DNA of 64,000 bases from Marinicauda pacifica (GTDB lineage: Bacteria; Pseudomonadota; Alphaproteobacteria; Caulobacterales; Maricaulaceae), in the NCBI RefSeq assembly GCF_004793635.1, contig NZ_SRXV01000003.1:62001-126000 (forward strand). Reading direction: 5' to 3'. The notes beneath the pieces are model-generated. The model was not told where the DNA came from and ran no database searches. It saw only the letters and a list, made by a program, of their open reading frames with translations. Below, piece by piece: positions 8,085 through 16,987 of the stretch. The first letter of the stretch is position 1. Every line of letters begins with the position of its first letter. A program made the translations under genes and the position numbers.

Positions 8085-10073
8085 TCAGACGCGCTTGAGC
8101 GCTTCGTCGACGACGGCCTCGGCCGTAATGTTGAAGTGCTCGTAAAGCGCCTCGGCCGGCGCGGACGCGCCGAATCCAGCCATGCCCACGAAGCCGCCAT
8201 CCGGCCCGATGAGGCCATCCCAGCCCCAGCGGACCGCCGCCTCGACCGCGACCTTGGGCAGATCGGCGGGTACGACGCTCTCGCGATATTTCCTGTCCTG
8301 GCGCAGGAAACGCTCCAGGCAAGGCATGGACACGACGCGCGCCTTCACGCCCTTGCCCGCAAGCGTTTCGTACGCCTCAAGCGCAAGGCCGACTTCCGAA
8401 CCGGTGGCGATCAGAACAAGCTGCGCCTCGCCCTCTTCCGGCTCGCGCAGGACATAGCCGCCGCGTGCACTGAGATTTTCCGAGGCATCATCCTGGCGCG
8501 CATGAACCAGCTTCTGACGCGAGAGTGCCAGCGTCGTCGGCCCGTCGGTACGCTCCAGCGCGCAGGCCCAGGCCTCGGCGGTTTCGACCGCATCGCAGGG
8601 GCGGAAGGTTTCTACGTTGGGCATGGCGCGAAGCGCGGACAGATGCTCGACCGGCTGGTGGGTCGGGCCGTCCTCGCCCAGACCAATGGAATCGTGGGTA
8701 AAGACGTAGACGACCGGCTGGTTCATGAGCCCCGACAGGCGGATTGCCGGACGGCAATAATCGGAGAAGATCAGGAAAGTGCCGCCATAGGGCCGGATGC
8801 CGCCATGAAGGCTCATCCCGTTCATCGCGGCCGCCATGGCGTGCTCGCGGATGCCGTAATGGATATAGCTCCCCGAGAAGTCCTCGGCCGAAACCGGCGT
8901 CTGGGATTTCGCCTTGGTCAGGTTCGACCCGGTCAGGTCGGCCGATCCGCCGACGAGGCCGGGATAGGCCTCGCAGATTGCGGCAATCGTGTTGCCGGAG
9001 GCGGCCCGGCTGGCGAGGACCGGTTTTTCCTCCGCCATCTGGCGGGCATACGCCTCCAGCGCGTCGCGCGCGGAGTCCGGCAGCTTGCCGGAGATCTGCG
9101 CGTTGAACGCCTCGCGTTCGTCGGAGACCTGCAGCCGGTCGCGCCATTCGGAGCGCATCTCGGCGGAGGCCTGGCACATCGTGCGCCAGTTCGTCGTGAC
9201 CTCCTCGGGAATCTCGAACGGCTCGTGGCTCCAGCCAATCGCCTCGCGCGTTGCGGCAATCTCGTCATCGCCCAGCGGAGCGCCGTGGGTGGCAGCCGTG
9301 CCCTGCTTGTTCGGCGAGCCCGAGCCGATGACGGTACGGCAGGCAATCAGGACCGGCTTGTCGCTGACCTTGGCCTTGATAATGGCCTCGTCCACCGCAT
9401 TCATGTCATGTCCGTCCACGGCGATCGTCGTCCAGCCGGCAGCCTCGAACCGGGCACGATGATCGACCGAATCGGCGAGCCCGGTAGAGCCATCGATGGA
9501 GATCTCGTTGTCGTCCCAGAACACGACGAGCTTGGACAGCTTCAGGTGACCGGCCAGGGATATGGCCTCGTGGCTGATGCCTTCCTGCAAGTCGCCGTCC
9601 GATGCGATGACCCAGGTGCGGTGATCGACCAGCGTGTCGCCATAGCGCGCATTCAGGAGACGTTCGGCCAGCGCCATGCCGACGGCGGTCGAAATGCCCT
9701 GACCCAGAGGACCGGTCGTGGTTTCAACGCCCGGGCAGTGGCCGTATTCGGGATGACCCGCCGTCTTGGAGTCCATCTGACGGAAATTCTTCAGGTCCTC
9801 GATCGTGACCTCTTTCACGCCCGCCAGGTGCAGCAGGGAATAGATCAGCATCGAGCCATGGCCCGCCGACAGGACGAAGCGGTCGCGATCGGGCCAGTTC
9901 ACGTCGGCCGGATCGAATTTGAGATGGCGCGACCAGAGCACCGTGGCGACATCGGCCATGCCCATCGGCATGCCGGGGTGACCGGAATTGGCGCGTTGAA
10001 CCGCGTCCATGGACAGGGCGCGGATCGCATTGGCCATCGGCTTGAGAGTGGCGAGGTCGAGCTTGGAGGTCAT
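8085..10073 (-). CDS. tkt: Transketolase
   Basis: Thiamine-diphosphate enzyme moving two-carbon units between pentose- and hexose-phosphates (non-oxidative pentose phosphate pathway). The 662 residues are the normal bacterial length. Visible motifs are ANSGHPGMPMG near the N-terminus, the GPLGQG loop, the ThDP-binding SDGDLQEG segment, the pyrimidine-domain block IRPYGGTFLIFSDYCRPAIR, and SIGLGEDGPTHQPVE. The start is the ATG at MTSKLDLATL; longer starts run through low-quality sequence. It lies 62 bases after pgi in the same direction, linking both ends of the fructose-6-phosphate node. Confidence 0.97.
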   Translation of the reverse strand: MTSKLDLATLKPMANAIRALSMDAVQRANSGHPGMPMGMADVATVLWSRHLKFDPADVNWPDRDRFVLSAGHGSMLIYSLLHLAGVKEVTIEDLKNFRQMDSKTAGHPEYGHCPGVETTTGPLGQGISTAVGMALAERLLNARYGDTLVDHRTWVIASDGDLQEGISHEAISLAGHLKLSKLVVFWDDNEISIDGSTGLADSVDHRARFEAAGWTTIAVDGHDMNAVDEAIIKAKVSDKPVLIACRTVIGSGSPNKQGTAATHGAPLGDDEIAATREAIGWSHEPFEIPEEVTTNWRTMCQASAEMRSEWRDRLQVSDEREAFNAQISGKLPDSARDALEAYARQMAEEKPVLASRAASGNTIAAICEAYPGLVGGSADLTGSNLTKAKSQTPVSAEDFSGSYIHYGIREHAMAAAMNGMSLHGGIRPYGGTFLIFSDYCRPAIRLSGLMNQPVVYVFTHDSIGLGEDGPTHQPVEHLSALRAMPNVETFRPCDAVETAEAWACALERTDGPTTLALSRQKLVHARQDDASENLSARGGYVLREPEEGEAQLVLIATGSEVGLALEAYETLAGKGVKARVVSMPCLERFLRQDRKYRESVVPADLPKVAVEAAVRWGWDGLIGPDGGFVGMAGFGASAPAEALYEHFNITAEAVVDEALKRV

Positions 10074-10135
10074 GTCGGGTTTTCCTGGGCGGCAGGGCGC
10101 GAACAGCCTGGGCGAGGCCTGTCGCGCTGGTAGCA

Positions 10136-11686
10136 TCAATCCCGGCGCGGTGACAGGCCGAGACGGTCGATCAGATCGCGGGTGGCGGGGTCGAGAACGC
10201 TGACATCGCCGATCGCAATATCGCGTGCAAGCTGCTTGCCCAGCTCGACGCCCCACTGGTCGTAGGGGTTGAGCCGGTAGAGCGTGGCTTCGACGAATAC
10301 CTTGTGTTCGTGCAGCGCGATGAGCGCGCCGAGCGTCTGCGGTGTGAGCGCGTCGAGCAGAAGCGTGGAGCTGACCCGTCCACCGGCCATCGCCTTGTGT
10401 GCGGCCAGTTCGCCCGTCCCGTCCTGGCCCTGCATCAGGGCCGCGCCCTGGGCGAGCAGGTTGGCGGTGAGGGCCTGGGCGCGCGGATCCTCACTTTGCG
10501 CGAGCGATTTGAGCGCGATGAAATCGACCGGGGCATCGTCCACGCCTTGATGCAGCCACTGGAAGAAGGAGTGCTGCACATCGCTGCCCCGTCCGCCCCA
10601 GACCAGTTGTCCGCCCCGGTCAGCCGCCAGCGGGCGGCCTTCGCGGGTCACCGATTTTCCAAGACTTTCCATTTCCAGCTGCTGGAGATAGGCCGGCAGG
10701 CGTTCGAGCCGGGAGGAATAGGCGGCGACACAGCGCGAGAGGCGCTTCAGCCCGGCCCGGTTCCAGACATCGATCAGAGCCTTGACCACGGGCAGATTGG
10801 ACTCCGGCGGCGCGTCGTAGAAATGGTCGTCCATTGAGCGGGCACCGGCGAGAAACGCCTCGAACGCCTCGGGGCCGAGCGCGATCTCCAGCGCGAGGCC
10901 GGCGGCCGACCAGACCGAGTAGCGTCCGCCCACCCCGTCCTCGAACGGAAAGATCTGGGCCGGGTCGATGCCGAAGGCGCGCGCCTTGTCCGGTGCGGCG
11001 GTGGCCGCGCAGAAGCGGATATTCGCGCCCTCCTCGCCCACCTGGGACACGAGCCAGGTGCGGGCGGCCTGCGCATTCATCAAGGTTTCCTGCGTGGTGA
11101 AGGATTTGGAGACGACGCAGAACAGCGTGGTTTGCGGGTCCGCGCCCTCCAGTGCATCGTCGAGATCGGCCGGGTCGAGATTGGAGACGAAGCGCGCCTC
11201 CATCCCCGCGCGGCGATAAGCCTTCAGCGCATCATAGACAAAGCGCGGGCCGAGATCGGACCCGCCAATCCCGATATTCACCACGCGCCGCACCGGATGA
11301 CCGGCCAGCACGTCTCGCTCCCCGGCCCGCATTGCAAATCGGGAGGTCGCCTCGCGTGCGGCGCGGATACGCCCGGCAAGGTCGCCATCTGTCAGCCGGT
11401 CCGGATTGCGCAGGCCGGGATGGAGGGCAGGCCGGTGCTCGGTTTCGTTGACGATGCCACCCGAGAACAGGGCCGACCGGCGCTCGGCCAGATCACTGCC
11501 TGCGGCCATATCCAGAAGCGCGGACCAGGCGGACGCGTCGAGGCGTTGCTTGCGGGCGTCCAGCATGAGGCCGGCGCCCTCCACGACGAGCGAGGCATCG
11601 CGTTCGCGATCGCGTCCCACAAGTTCCGCGAGGCTGGTCTCGCCGAGGCGGCGGGCGTGAGGATCAAGCGCGGAAAAGTCGGTCAT
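10136..11686 (-). CDS. pgi: Glucose-6-phosphate isomerase
   Basis: Cytosolic interconversion of glucose-6-P and fructose-6-P. It has 516 residues. The GPI family blocks are present: VVNIGIGGSDLGPRFVYDAL, VSKSFTTQETLMNA, GGRYSVWSAAGL, LEMESLGKS, and the C-terminal GVELGKQLA. Together with the downstream transketolase it supplies hexose phosphates that the window's GlmS/GlmM and RmlA pathways consume. The upstream neighbour is the aldo/keto reductase (115-base gap). Confidence 0.97.
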   Translation of the reverse strand: MTDFSALDPHARRLGETSLAELVGRDRERDASLVVEGAGLMLDARKQRLDASAWSALLDMAAGSDLAERRSALFSGGIVNETEHRPALHPGLRNPDRLTDGDLAGRIRAAREATSRFAMRAGERDVLAGHPVRRVVNIGIGGSDLGPRFVYDALKAYRRAGMEARFVSNLDPADLDDALEGADPQTTLFCVVSKSFTTQETLMNAQAARTWLVSQVGEEGANIRFCAATAAPDKARAFGIDPAQIFPFEDGVGGRYSVWSAAGLALEIALGPEAFEAFLAGARSMDDHFYDAPPESNLPVVKALIDVWNRAGLKRLSRCVAAYSSRLERLPAYLQQLEMESLGKSVTREGRPLAADRGGQLVWGGRGSDVQHSFFQWLHQGVDDAPVDFIALKSLAQSEDPRAQALTANLLAQGAALMQGQDGTGELAAHKAMAGGRVSSTLLLDALTPQTLGALIALHEHKVFVEATLYRLNPYDQWGVELGKQLARDIAIGDVSVLDPATRDLIDRLGLSPRRD

Positions 11687-11801
11687 GAGGGCACTCTGGG
11701 ATAAGGGGGCAGGACGGTCTGCCCCTTCGCTTTAGCTTTCCTTGGCGGCCTCGCCAACCGGCAGAGCAGGCAGACGCCGCGAGAACCGGCCCCGTCCGTG
11801 C

Positions 11802-12611
11802 TCACGCGCGGGACAGGGCGAGATTGTCGGCCAGGTGATCGAGCCGCGTGGTGGTCATCAGCGCGATATCGACATGAGGATGATCGAGCGCGTGGCGCAG
11901 CCCTTCGGCGACGGGTACGCGGAGCCGCGATGGTGCGCCGGGCACGGCGAGCGCGCGGAGCGATCTTGCCAGCCGGTAGAGATCGGTCACTCGCCGGGGC
12001 GGCGTTACTGGACTGCGGCCGGGGCCCGACGTCTCGATCGCGAAGACGGCGCACCCCGCCGACCGGGCCCGGACCAGCCGCGCCTTCATGGCATCGTCCA
12101 TGAAGGGGTGCACCGGGCACATGATCGCGCGTGCACCCGCGTCCAGCGCGGCATCGAGCTCGGGGCCGCGCCCGGCCGCGCCGAGACGGACAAACGCCCC
12201 GGCTGCGCGCAGATCGTCGAGCCGACGGCGCAGGTCCGGCGTCCACTCCTGCACCGCGGCGCCGTGCAGGAACAGCGTATCGACCCCGTCCACGCCGAGA
12301 CGCAACAGGCTGGCGCGGAGCGACGCCTCAATAGCGTCGGGCGTGAAGTCGCGCTGCCTGCGGGCCAGACCCCGGCTGAGGATGCCGGCCTTGGTGGAGA
12401 GGTGAAGCGCATCGCGCGGCAGATCGCGCAGGGCGAGGCCGAGCCGGCGTTCGGCCTCGCCTGCCCCGTAGGCCGGCGCGGTATCGAAATGGGCAAGCCC
12501 GCCTTCGAAGGCCGCATGGACCAGGGCACAGACCTTGTCCGCGCCGATGAGCGGGGTGCCGAGTGCGCCGGAAACGCCGAAGCCGAGCCGGGTGGGAAGG
12601 GGGTCGGTCAT
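11802..12611 (-). CDS. Aldo/keto reductase
   Basis: A 269-residue NADPH-dependent carbonyl reductase-like TIM barrel, somewhat shorter than typical AKRs (about 300-340). The catalytic set is visible: Asp and Tyr in FDTAPAYGAGEAERRLG, Lys in LHLSTKAG, His in LFLHGAAV. The substrate cannot be predicted. I chose the ATG at MTDPLPTRLGFGVSG because it fits the AKR N-terminus; an ATG 14 codons upstream is possible. It lies 60 bases downstream of cmk in the same direction. Confidence 0.9.
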   Translation of the reverse strand: MTDPLPTRLGFGVSGALGTPLIGADKVCALVHAAFEGGLAHFDTAPAYGAGEAERRLGLALRDLPRDALHLSTKAGILSRGLARRQRDFTPDAIEASLRASLLRLGVDGVDTLFLHGAAVQEWTPDLRRRLDDLRAAGAFVRLGAAGRGPELDAALDAGARAIMCPVHPFMDDAMKARLVRARSAGCAVFAIETSGPGRSPVTPPRRVTDLYRLARSLRALAVPGAPSRLRVPVAEGLRHALDHPHVDIALMTTTRLDHLADNLALSRA

Positions 12612-12671
12612 GGCGCCAAGGCTAGCGCGCGCCGGAATGGGCGCAATGTCCATATCCGGGGCCGGCGGGCC

Positions 12672-13298
12672 TCACCGGTTTGCGGCATGCTGCGCGATAT
12701 GGATCGCCGCGCGCACGGCCTCGTCGATGGACATGTCGCTGGTATCGAGCTCGACCGCATCGGCCGCCTTGGCCATCGGCGCGCTGGACCGGGCCGCGTC
12801 GCGGCTGTCACGGGCGCGCAATTGCACCAGAACCTGATCGTAGCTGATCGACTCGCCGCGATGGGTCAGCTCGGCGTGGCGCCGCCAGGCTCGCGATTCC
12901 TCATCGGCGGTGACGAAGAGCTTCAGATCGGCATGCGGCGCGATGACCGTGCCGATGTCGCGCCCGTCCAGCACCGCGCCGCCGGGCTGGGCCGCGAACT
13001 CCTGCTGCAGGCGCAGCAGCGCTTCACGCACCTCAGGATGCGCGGAGACCACTGAAGCGGCCATGCCTGCGCCGGCGCTGCGGATCTTGCGCTCGTTGAT
13101 CGCAGCCGGATCGAGCGCGCGCGCGCGCTCGGCGGCACGGCCCGCGTCGCGCGGGTCCTCACCGGCTTCCAGCATTTCCACCGCGACCGCCCGGTAGAGC
13201 GTTCCGGTATCCATGTGCGGAAGGTTGAAATGGACCGCCAGGGCCCGGGCAATCGTGCCCTTGCCCGAGGCCAGCGGCCCGTCCACGGCGATCAGCAT
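12672..13298 (-). CDS. cmk: Cytidylate kinase
   Basis: Phosphorylates CMP/dCMP using ATP in pyrimidine salvage and phospholipid/CMP-Kdo recycling. It has 208 residues. The N-terminal P-loop VDGPLASGKGTIARAL is followed by LPHMDTGTLYRAVA (the CMP-binding region), AVLDGRDIGTVIAPHADLKL, and the lid region RAWRRHAEL. The usual GSGKGT loop reads ASGKGT here. It follows yebC by 27 bases, probably as one unit. It is not in the common aroA-cmk-rpsA arrangement. KdsB-made CMP-Kdo releases CMP, so proximity to kdsB is metabolically sensible. Confidence 0.95.
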   Translation of the reverse strand: MLIAVDGPLASGKGTIARALAVHFNLPHMDTGTLYRAVAVEMLEAGEDPRDAGRAAERARALDPAAINERKIRSAGAGMAASVVSAHPEVREALLRLQQEFAAQPGGAVLDGRDIGTVIAPHADLKLFVTADEESRAWRRHAELTHRGESISYDQVLVQLRARDSRDAARSSAPMAKAADAVELDTSDMSIDEAVRAAIHIAQHAANR

Positions 13299-13325
13299 GG
13301 CAGATCTGTCCCCCGGCTCCGCGCG

Positions 13326-14096
13326 CTACGAGGCGAGCTGGGCCATGTCCTCGTCGGAAATATCGAAATTGGCGTAGACGTCCTGCACGTCGTCCAGATC
13401 GTCCAGCGTCTCCATAAGCTTCATCAAGGTCGCCACCTTGTCGCCCTCGACCGGGGTCAGGGTCTGCGGCTTCCAGATGATCTTGACCGATCTGGCTTCG
13501 CCGAAGCGGGCTTCCAGACCTTCGGCCACCTCGGCCAGATCGTCGCGCGCGCAGAAGACGACATGTTCGCCTTCGTCCTCGTCGTCCTCACCGCCCTCTT
13601 CCTGAACGACATCCTCGGCGCCGGCCTCGATGGCGGCCTCGAGCATGGCTTCTTCATCGGCAACCGACAGCGGGAAACGGATTTCACCGACCTGATCGAA
13701 CATGAAGGAGACCGAGCCGGTCTCGCCCAGATTGCCGCCATTCTTGGAGAAGGCGCTGCGAACCTCGGAGGCTGCGCGATTCTTGTTGTCGGTCGAGGCT
13801 TCCACGATCACGCCGACACCGCCGGGGCCAAAGCCCTCGTAGCGGATCTCGAAATATTCCTCGACGTCGCCGCCCTGACCCTTCTTGATCGCGCGCTCGA
13901 TATTGTCCTTGGGCATGGACTGGCCCTTGGCGTTGGCCACGGCCAGACGCAGGCGCGGATTCATGTCCGGATCGGGACCGCTAATCTTCGAGGCAATCGT
14001 GATTTCTTTCGAGAGCTTGGAGAACAGCTTGCCGCGTGCCTTGTCCTGGCGTCCCTTGCGGTGCTGAATATTGGCCCATTTAGAGTGGCCGGCCAT
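13326..14096 (-). CDS. yebC: YebC/PmpR (TACO1) family protein
   Basis: A 256-residue YebC-family protein, regarded as a transcriptional regulator and, for relatives, as a translation factor for proline-rich stretches. The opening [18 protein letters not shown], then [16 protein letters not shown] and [17 protein letters not shown], are diagnostic. An acidic insert ([13 protein letters not shown], about residues 165-180) lies in domain 2. A strong SD AAGGAGG precedes the ATG. It heads the yebC-cmk pair. In many alphaproteobacteria yebC lies next to ruvC; here it is 8 kb away. Confidence 0.96.
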   Translation of the reverse strand: MAGHSKWANIQHRKGRQDKARGKLFSKLSKEITIASKISGPDPDMNPRLRLAVANAKGQSMPKDNIERAIKKGQGGDVEEYFEIRYEGFGPGGVGVIVEASTDNKNRAASEVRSAFSKNGGNLGETGSVSFMFDQVGEIRFPLSVADEEAMLEAAIEAGAEDVVQEEGGEDDEDEGEHVVFCARDDLAEVAEGLEARFGEARSVKIIWKPQTLTPVEGDKVATLMKLMETLDDLDDVQDVYANFDISDEDMAQLAS

Positions 14097-14286
14097 CTCG
14101 ATCCTCCTTGACCTTTACCCGGGAAGCGCGACACGCACACCGCGTCCGGGCGATACGAAGCAGGCGTTCTATCCCATCAGGCGCTGTGGCGAAAGACGCC
14201 CTTGTCTCTTCCGTCCTGCGCCGGAGCATGCCAGACATGCAGCCTTGTCCTGAACCCTTTTCAGCTGTGTTTGCCTGTCCTGATCC

Positions 14287-15066
14287 ATGACCGTAATCGC
14301 CATCATCCCGGCCCGCTTCGGCTCGACCCGCTTTCCCGGAAAGCCGCTCCACGACATTGCCGGCGTGGCGATGGTCGAACGCGTCCGGCGGCTGGCCGCA
14401 GCGGCGCCGAGCGTCGACCGGGTCCTGGTTGCAACCGACGACGACCAGATCGTGCGCGCGGTCGAGGCCGCCGGCGGTGAGGCCGTCATGACGCCGACCG
14501 AATGCCGCAATGGCACCGAGCGCGTCCATGCGGCCGCCAAGGGGTTCGCACGGCCGGACGACGTGATCTTGAACCTTCAGGGCGACGCGCCCCTGACCCC
14601 GCCCTGGGTGATCGACGCCGCGGCCGCCGCGATGACGGCCGAGCCCGGGCTGGCCATGGCGACACCGGCCGTGAAGCTGGAGCCTGATGCCTACGAAAAG
14701 ATGAGCGCGGCCAAGGCCGCCGGAGAGGTTGGCGGGACAACCGTCGTCTTCGACCGGAAGATGAATGCGCTGTACTTTTCCAAGACCATCATTCCCTTCC
14801 AGCGCCATCCCGAAGCGGGAACGGCGACCTACAAGCATATCGGGCTGTACGCCTACCGGTTCTCGGCGCTGGAAAGCCTGGTCGCGCTGGAGCCCACGCC
14901 GCTGGAATTGGCCGAGAGCCTGGAACAGCTTCGCGCCTTGGAGAACGGAATTCCCATCCGTATCGTGCTCACCGAATATCGCGGACGGACCCCGTGGTCG
15001 GTGGATTCCCCGCGCGACGCGGAAATTGCCGCGCAGATCATCGAACGCGAAGGGGAAATCGTCTGA
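14287..15066 (+). CDS. kdsB: CMP-Kdo synthetase (3-deoxy-manno-octulosonate cytidylyltransferase)
   Basis: Activates Kdo with CTP for the LPS inner core. The 259 residues match KdsB. The nucleotide-binding opening AIIPARFGSTRFPGKPL, then LVATDDDQIVRAVEAAGG, ILNLQGDAPLTPP, and KHIGLYAYRFSALE are all conserved. It is the first gene of a plus-strand run (kdsB, phosphatase, ligase-like, sugar transferase, aldolase, glmM), separated from the next start by one base. The 190 bases upstream are shared with divergent yebC. Confidence 0.96.
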   Translation: MTVIAIIPARFGSTRFPGKPLHDIAGVAMVERVRRLAAAAPSVDRVLVATDDDQIVRAVEAAGGEAVMTPTECRNGTERVHAAAKGFARPDDVILNLQGDAPLTPPWVIDAAAAAMTAEPGLAMATPAVKLEPDAYEKMSAAKAAGEVGGTTVVFDRKMNALYFSKTIIPFQRHPEAGTATYKHIGLYAYRFSALESLVALEPTPLELAESLEQLRALENGIPIRIVLTEYRGRTPWSVDSPRDAEIAAQIIEREGEIV

Positions 15067-15067
15067 A

Positions 15068-15718
15068 ATGCTGCTGATCCTGGCTCGTCACGGCAACACG
15101 TTCGGTCCCGACGACACCCCGGTCTGGGTCGGCGCGAACGAGGACCTGCCCCTGGTCGAGACCGGGCTGGAACAATCGCGCGCGATCGGCCGGGCCATCC
15201 GCGATGGCGGGATTACGCTGGACCGCGTCATCGCGGGCCCCTTGAAGCGCACCCGGACCGGCGCGCGCCTGGCCGCTGAAACCTGCGGCTTCACCACCGA
15301 GGTGGAGATTGACGACCGGCTGAAGGAAATCGACTACGGCGTCTGGGGCGGCAAGCCGGACAGCGAGATCGAGGAGAGCTGGGGCCGCGACGCGATCGAG
15401 AACTGGCGCGAGCGCTCCATCGTGCCGGAAGGCGCGGGCTGGAACCCGTCGCCCGGAACGCTGCGCGAGAACGTGAAAGCCGTCCTCGGGTCGGTGACCG
15501 GCGATCTCTCGCCCGACACTGCCGTGCTGATCGTGACCTCCAACGGCATACTGCGCTATTTCCACGAACGCCTCGCTGGCGACGAAGCCGCGTCCGCAGA
15601 GGCCAAGGTGAAGACCGGCCATTTGTGCGCGGTCCGCATCGAGCCGGGCAGGATCGACCTGCTGGCCTGGAACCGCGCTCCCGGCGACATCATCCCCATC
15701 CTGAAGGACGCGGCATAG
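15068..15718 (+). CDS. Histidine phosphatase family protein
   Basis: A 216-residue branch-1 histidine phosphatase (phosphoglycerate-mutase superfamily), with the catalytic motif LARHGNTF at residues 6-13. The second catalytic His, usually in a late VTHG-type block, is not seen: the equivalent segment reads IVTSNGILRYF. The acidic proton-donor region is EIDYGVWGG. The substrate is unknown; a phosphorylated envelope sugar is possible from context. It starts one base after the kdsB stop, and its TAG overlaps the next gene's GTG, so all three are translationally linked. The missing second His leaves activity uncertain. Confidence 0.82.
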   Translation: MLLILARHGNTFGPDDTPVWVGANEDLPLVETGLEQSRAIGRAIRDGGITLDRVIAGPLKRTRTGARLAAETCGFTTEVEIDDRLKEIDYGVWGGKPDSEIEESWGRDAIENWRERSIVPEGAGWNPSPGTLRENVKAVLGSVTGDLSPDTAVLIVTSNGILRYFHERLAGDEAASAEAKVKTGHLCAVRIEPGRIDLLAWNRAPGDIIPILKDAA

Positions 15719-16938
15719 TGTTCGCCCGCTTCCTCTGGACCCTGCGGGTCGCGCTTCCGCTCGGAGGCCTGTTTGCCGTGGCGGGAGGGCTCGGCCTGGC
15801 CGCGACGGCTGGGCTTGCAACGCTTGTCAGCCTGCCCCCGCGCGCGCTGTACCGGGTGGTTCGCAATCCATCCCCGGCCCTGATCGCAGCAGGTCTGGCG
15901 CTTGCCTGGCTGGTCCTCAGCTTCGCCTGGTCGCCCTATGACCGGCCGGACCAGGCCATCAAGCTCGCCCTCCTCACCCCGCTCTTCCTGGCCCTGCCCT
16001 TCATTGCGCACAGGGCACCGGAAGAGGTACGCGTGCGCCTGCGTCCCGTGGTGATCGTGTCGGCGATTCTGGCCCTCATCATGATCACGTTCGAAGGACT
16101 GGCCGGGGCGCCGGTCACGATCAGCTACAAGATCGGTGTCGAGGGTTATGCCAGCGACCGGCAGGACTTGCTGACGCTGGCCAACCGCATGCTGGGGCGC
16201 GGCGCGCTATTTGTCGAAATCCTCGCGATACCGGCGATCATCCTGCTTTGGCGAGCAGGCACGCGGCCGCTCAGAGTGGCCGCCATCGCGATGGGTGTGC
16301 TGGCGCTGGTCGCCGCATCGACCTTGGCCACGGACGCCAACCTGGTGAGCGCCCTGATGGCGATCGCGCTCGCCGCATCGGCCTGGCGCTGGCCCGTGCG
16401 CACGCTGCAGGCCGGACTGGTCGTCGTCGCGGTGGTGCTGGTGACCGCGCCCTTCCTTTTCGGGGTCTGCCTCCGCCTCGTTCCCGACACGATGCGCGAA
16501 AGCCTGCCCTTCAGCTGGGCCTGGCGGGTCGAGATCTGGGACTTCGTCGTCGACCTTATCGGGGAGAAGCCGATCTTCGGCCACGGGCTGGATTCGGCGC
16601 GCGCCATCACCGCCACCCAGCCCATGCGCGGCTTCGACGTCGATCTGCTGCCGTTGCACGCCCATAACGCCGCGCTGTCCATCTGGCTGGATACCGGCTT
16701 CGCCGGCGCCCTGCTGATCGCCGCGACCCTGGTGCTGACCGCTCGCGAGATCGGCCGGCATGTGCCGGGGCGCGTGCTGTGCATGATGACGGCTGGAATG
16801 GTGACCTACTGGCTGGTCAGCGTGATGCTCGGCTTCGGGCTCTGGCAGGAATGGCATCATGGCGCCCTGTCGCTTGCGCTAGCGGCCGCGATGATCGCAG
16901 CGCCCGGACCCGGTGTGGCAAAAGACTTGCGTACCTGA
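15718..16938 (+). CDS. O-antigen ligase/polymerase-like membrane protein (Wzy_C type)
   Basis: A 406-residue polytopic inner-membrane protein with about ten hydrophobic segments. A large periplasmic loop ends in the family signature LHAHNAALSIWLDTGFAGALL, which carries the conserved His of O-antigen ligases and polymerases. Because a Wzm/Wzt export pair is in this window, a WaaL-type ligase role is more likely than Wzy polymerase, but sequence alone cannot separate them. The start is a GTG sharing one base with the phosphatase stop. It sits directly before the initiating sugar transferase. Confidence 0.82.
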   Translation: MFARFLWTLRVALPLGGLFAVAGGLGLAATAGLATLVSLPPRALYRVVRNPSPALIAAGLALAWLVLSFAWSPYDRPDQAIKLALLTPLFLALPFIAHRAPEEVRVRLRPVVIVSAILALIMITFEGLAGAPVTISYKIGVEGYASDRQDLLTLANRMLGRGALFVEILAIPAIILLWRAGTRPLRVAAIAMGVLALVAASTLATDANLVSALMAIALAASAWRWPVRTLQAGLVVVAVVLVTAPFLFGVCLRLVPDTMRESLPFSWAWRVEIWDFVVDLIGEKPIFGHGLDSARAITATQPMRGFDVDLLPLHAHNAALSIWLDTGFAGALLIAATLVLTAREIGRHVPGRVLCMMTAGMVTYWLVSVMLGFGLWQEWHHGALSLALAAAMIAAPGPGVAKDLRT

Positions 16939-16987
16939 CGGCTCAGGCGCGCAGAAGACGCGCCGGAGACCGGAAGGACGCCATTTC

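Noticed and set aside
8136-10133. Long open frame (665 codons) on the plus strand
   Set aside because: It is the antisense shadow of transketolase in GC-rich DNA. Codon pattern is poor, there is no domain, and the opposite strand has an unambiguous protein.
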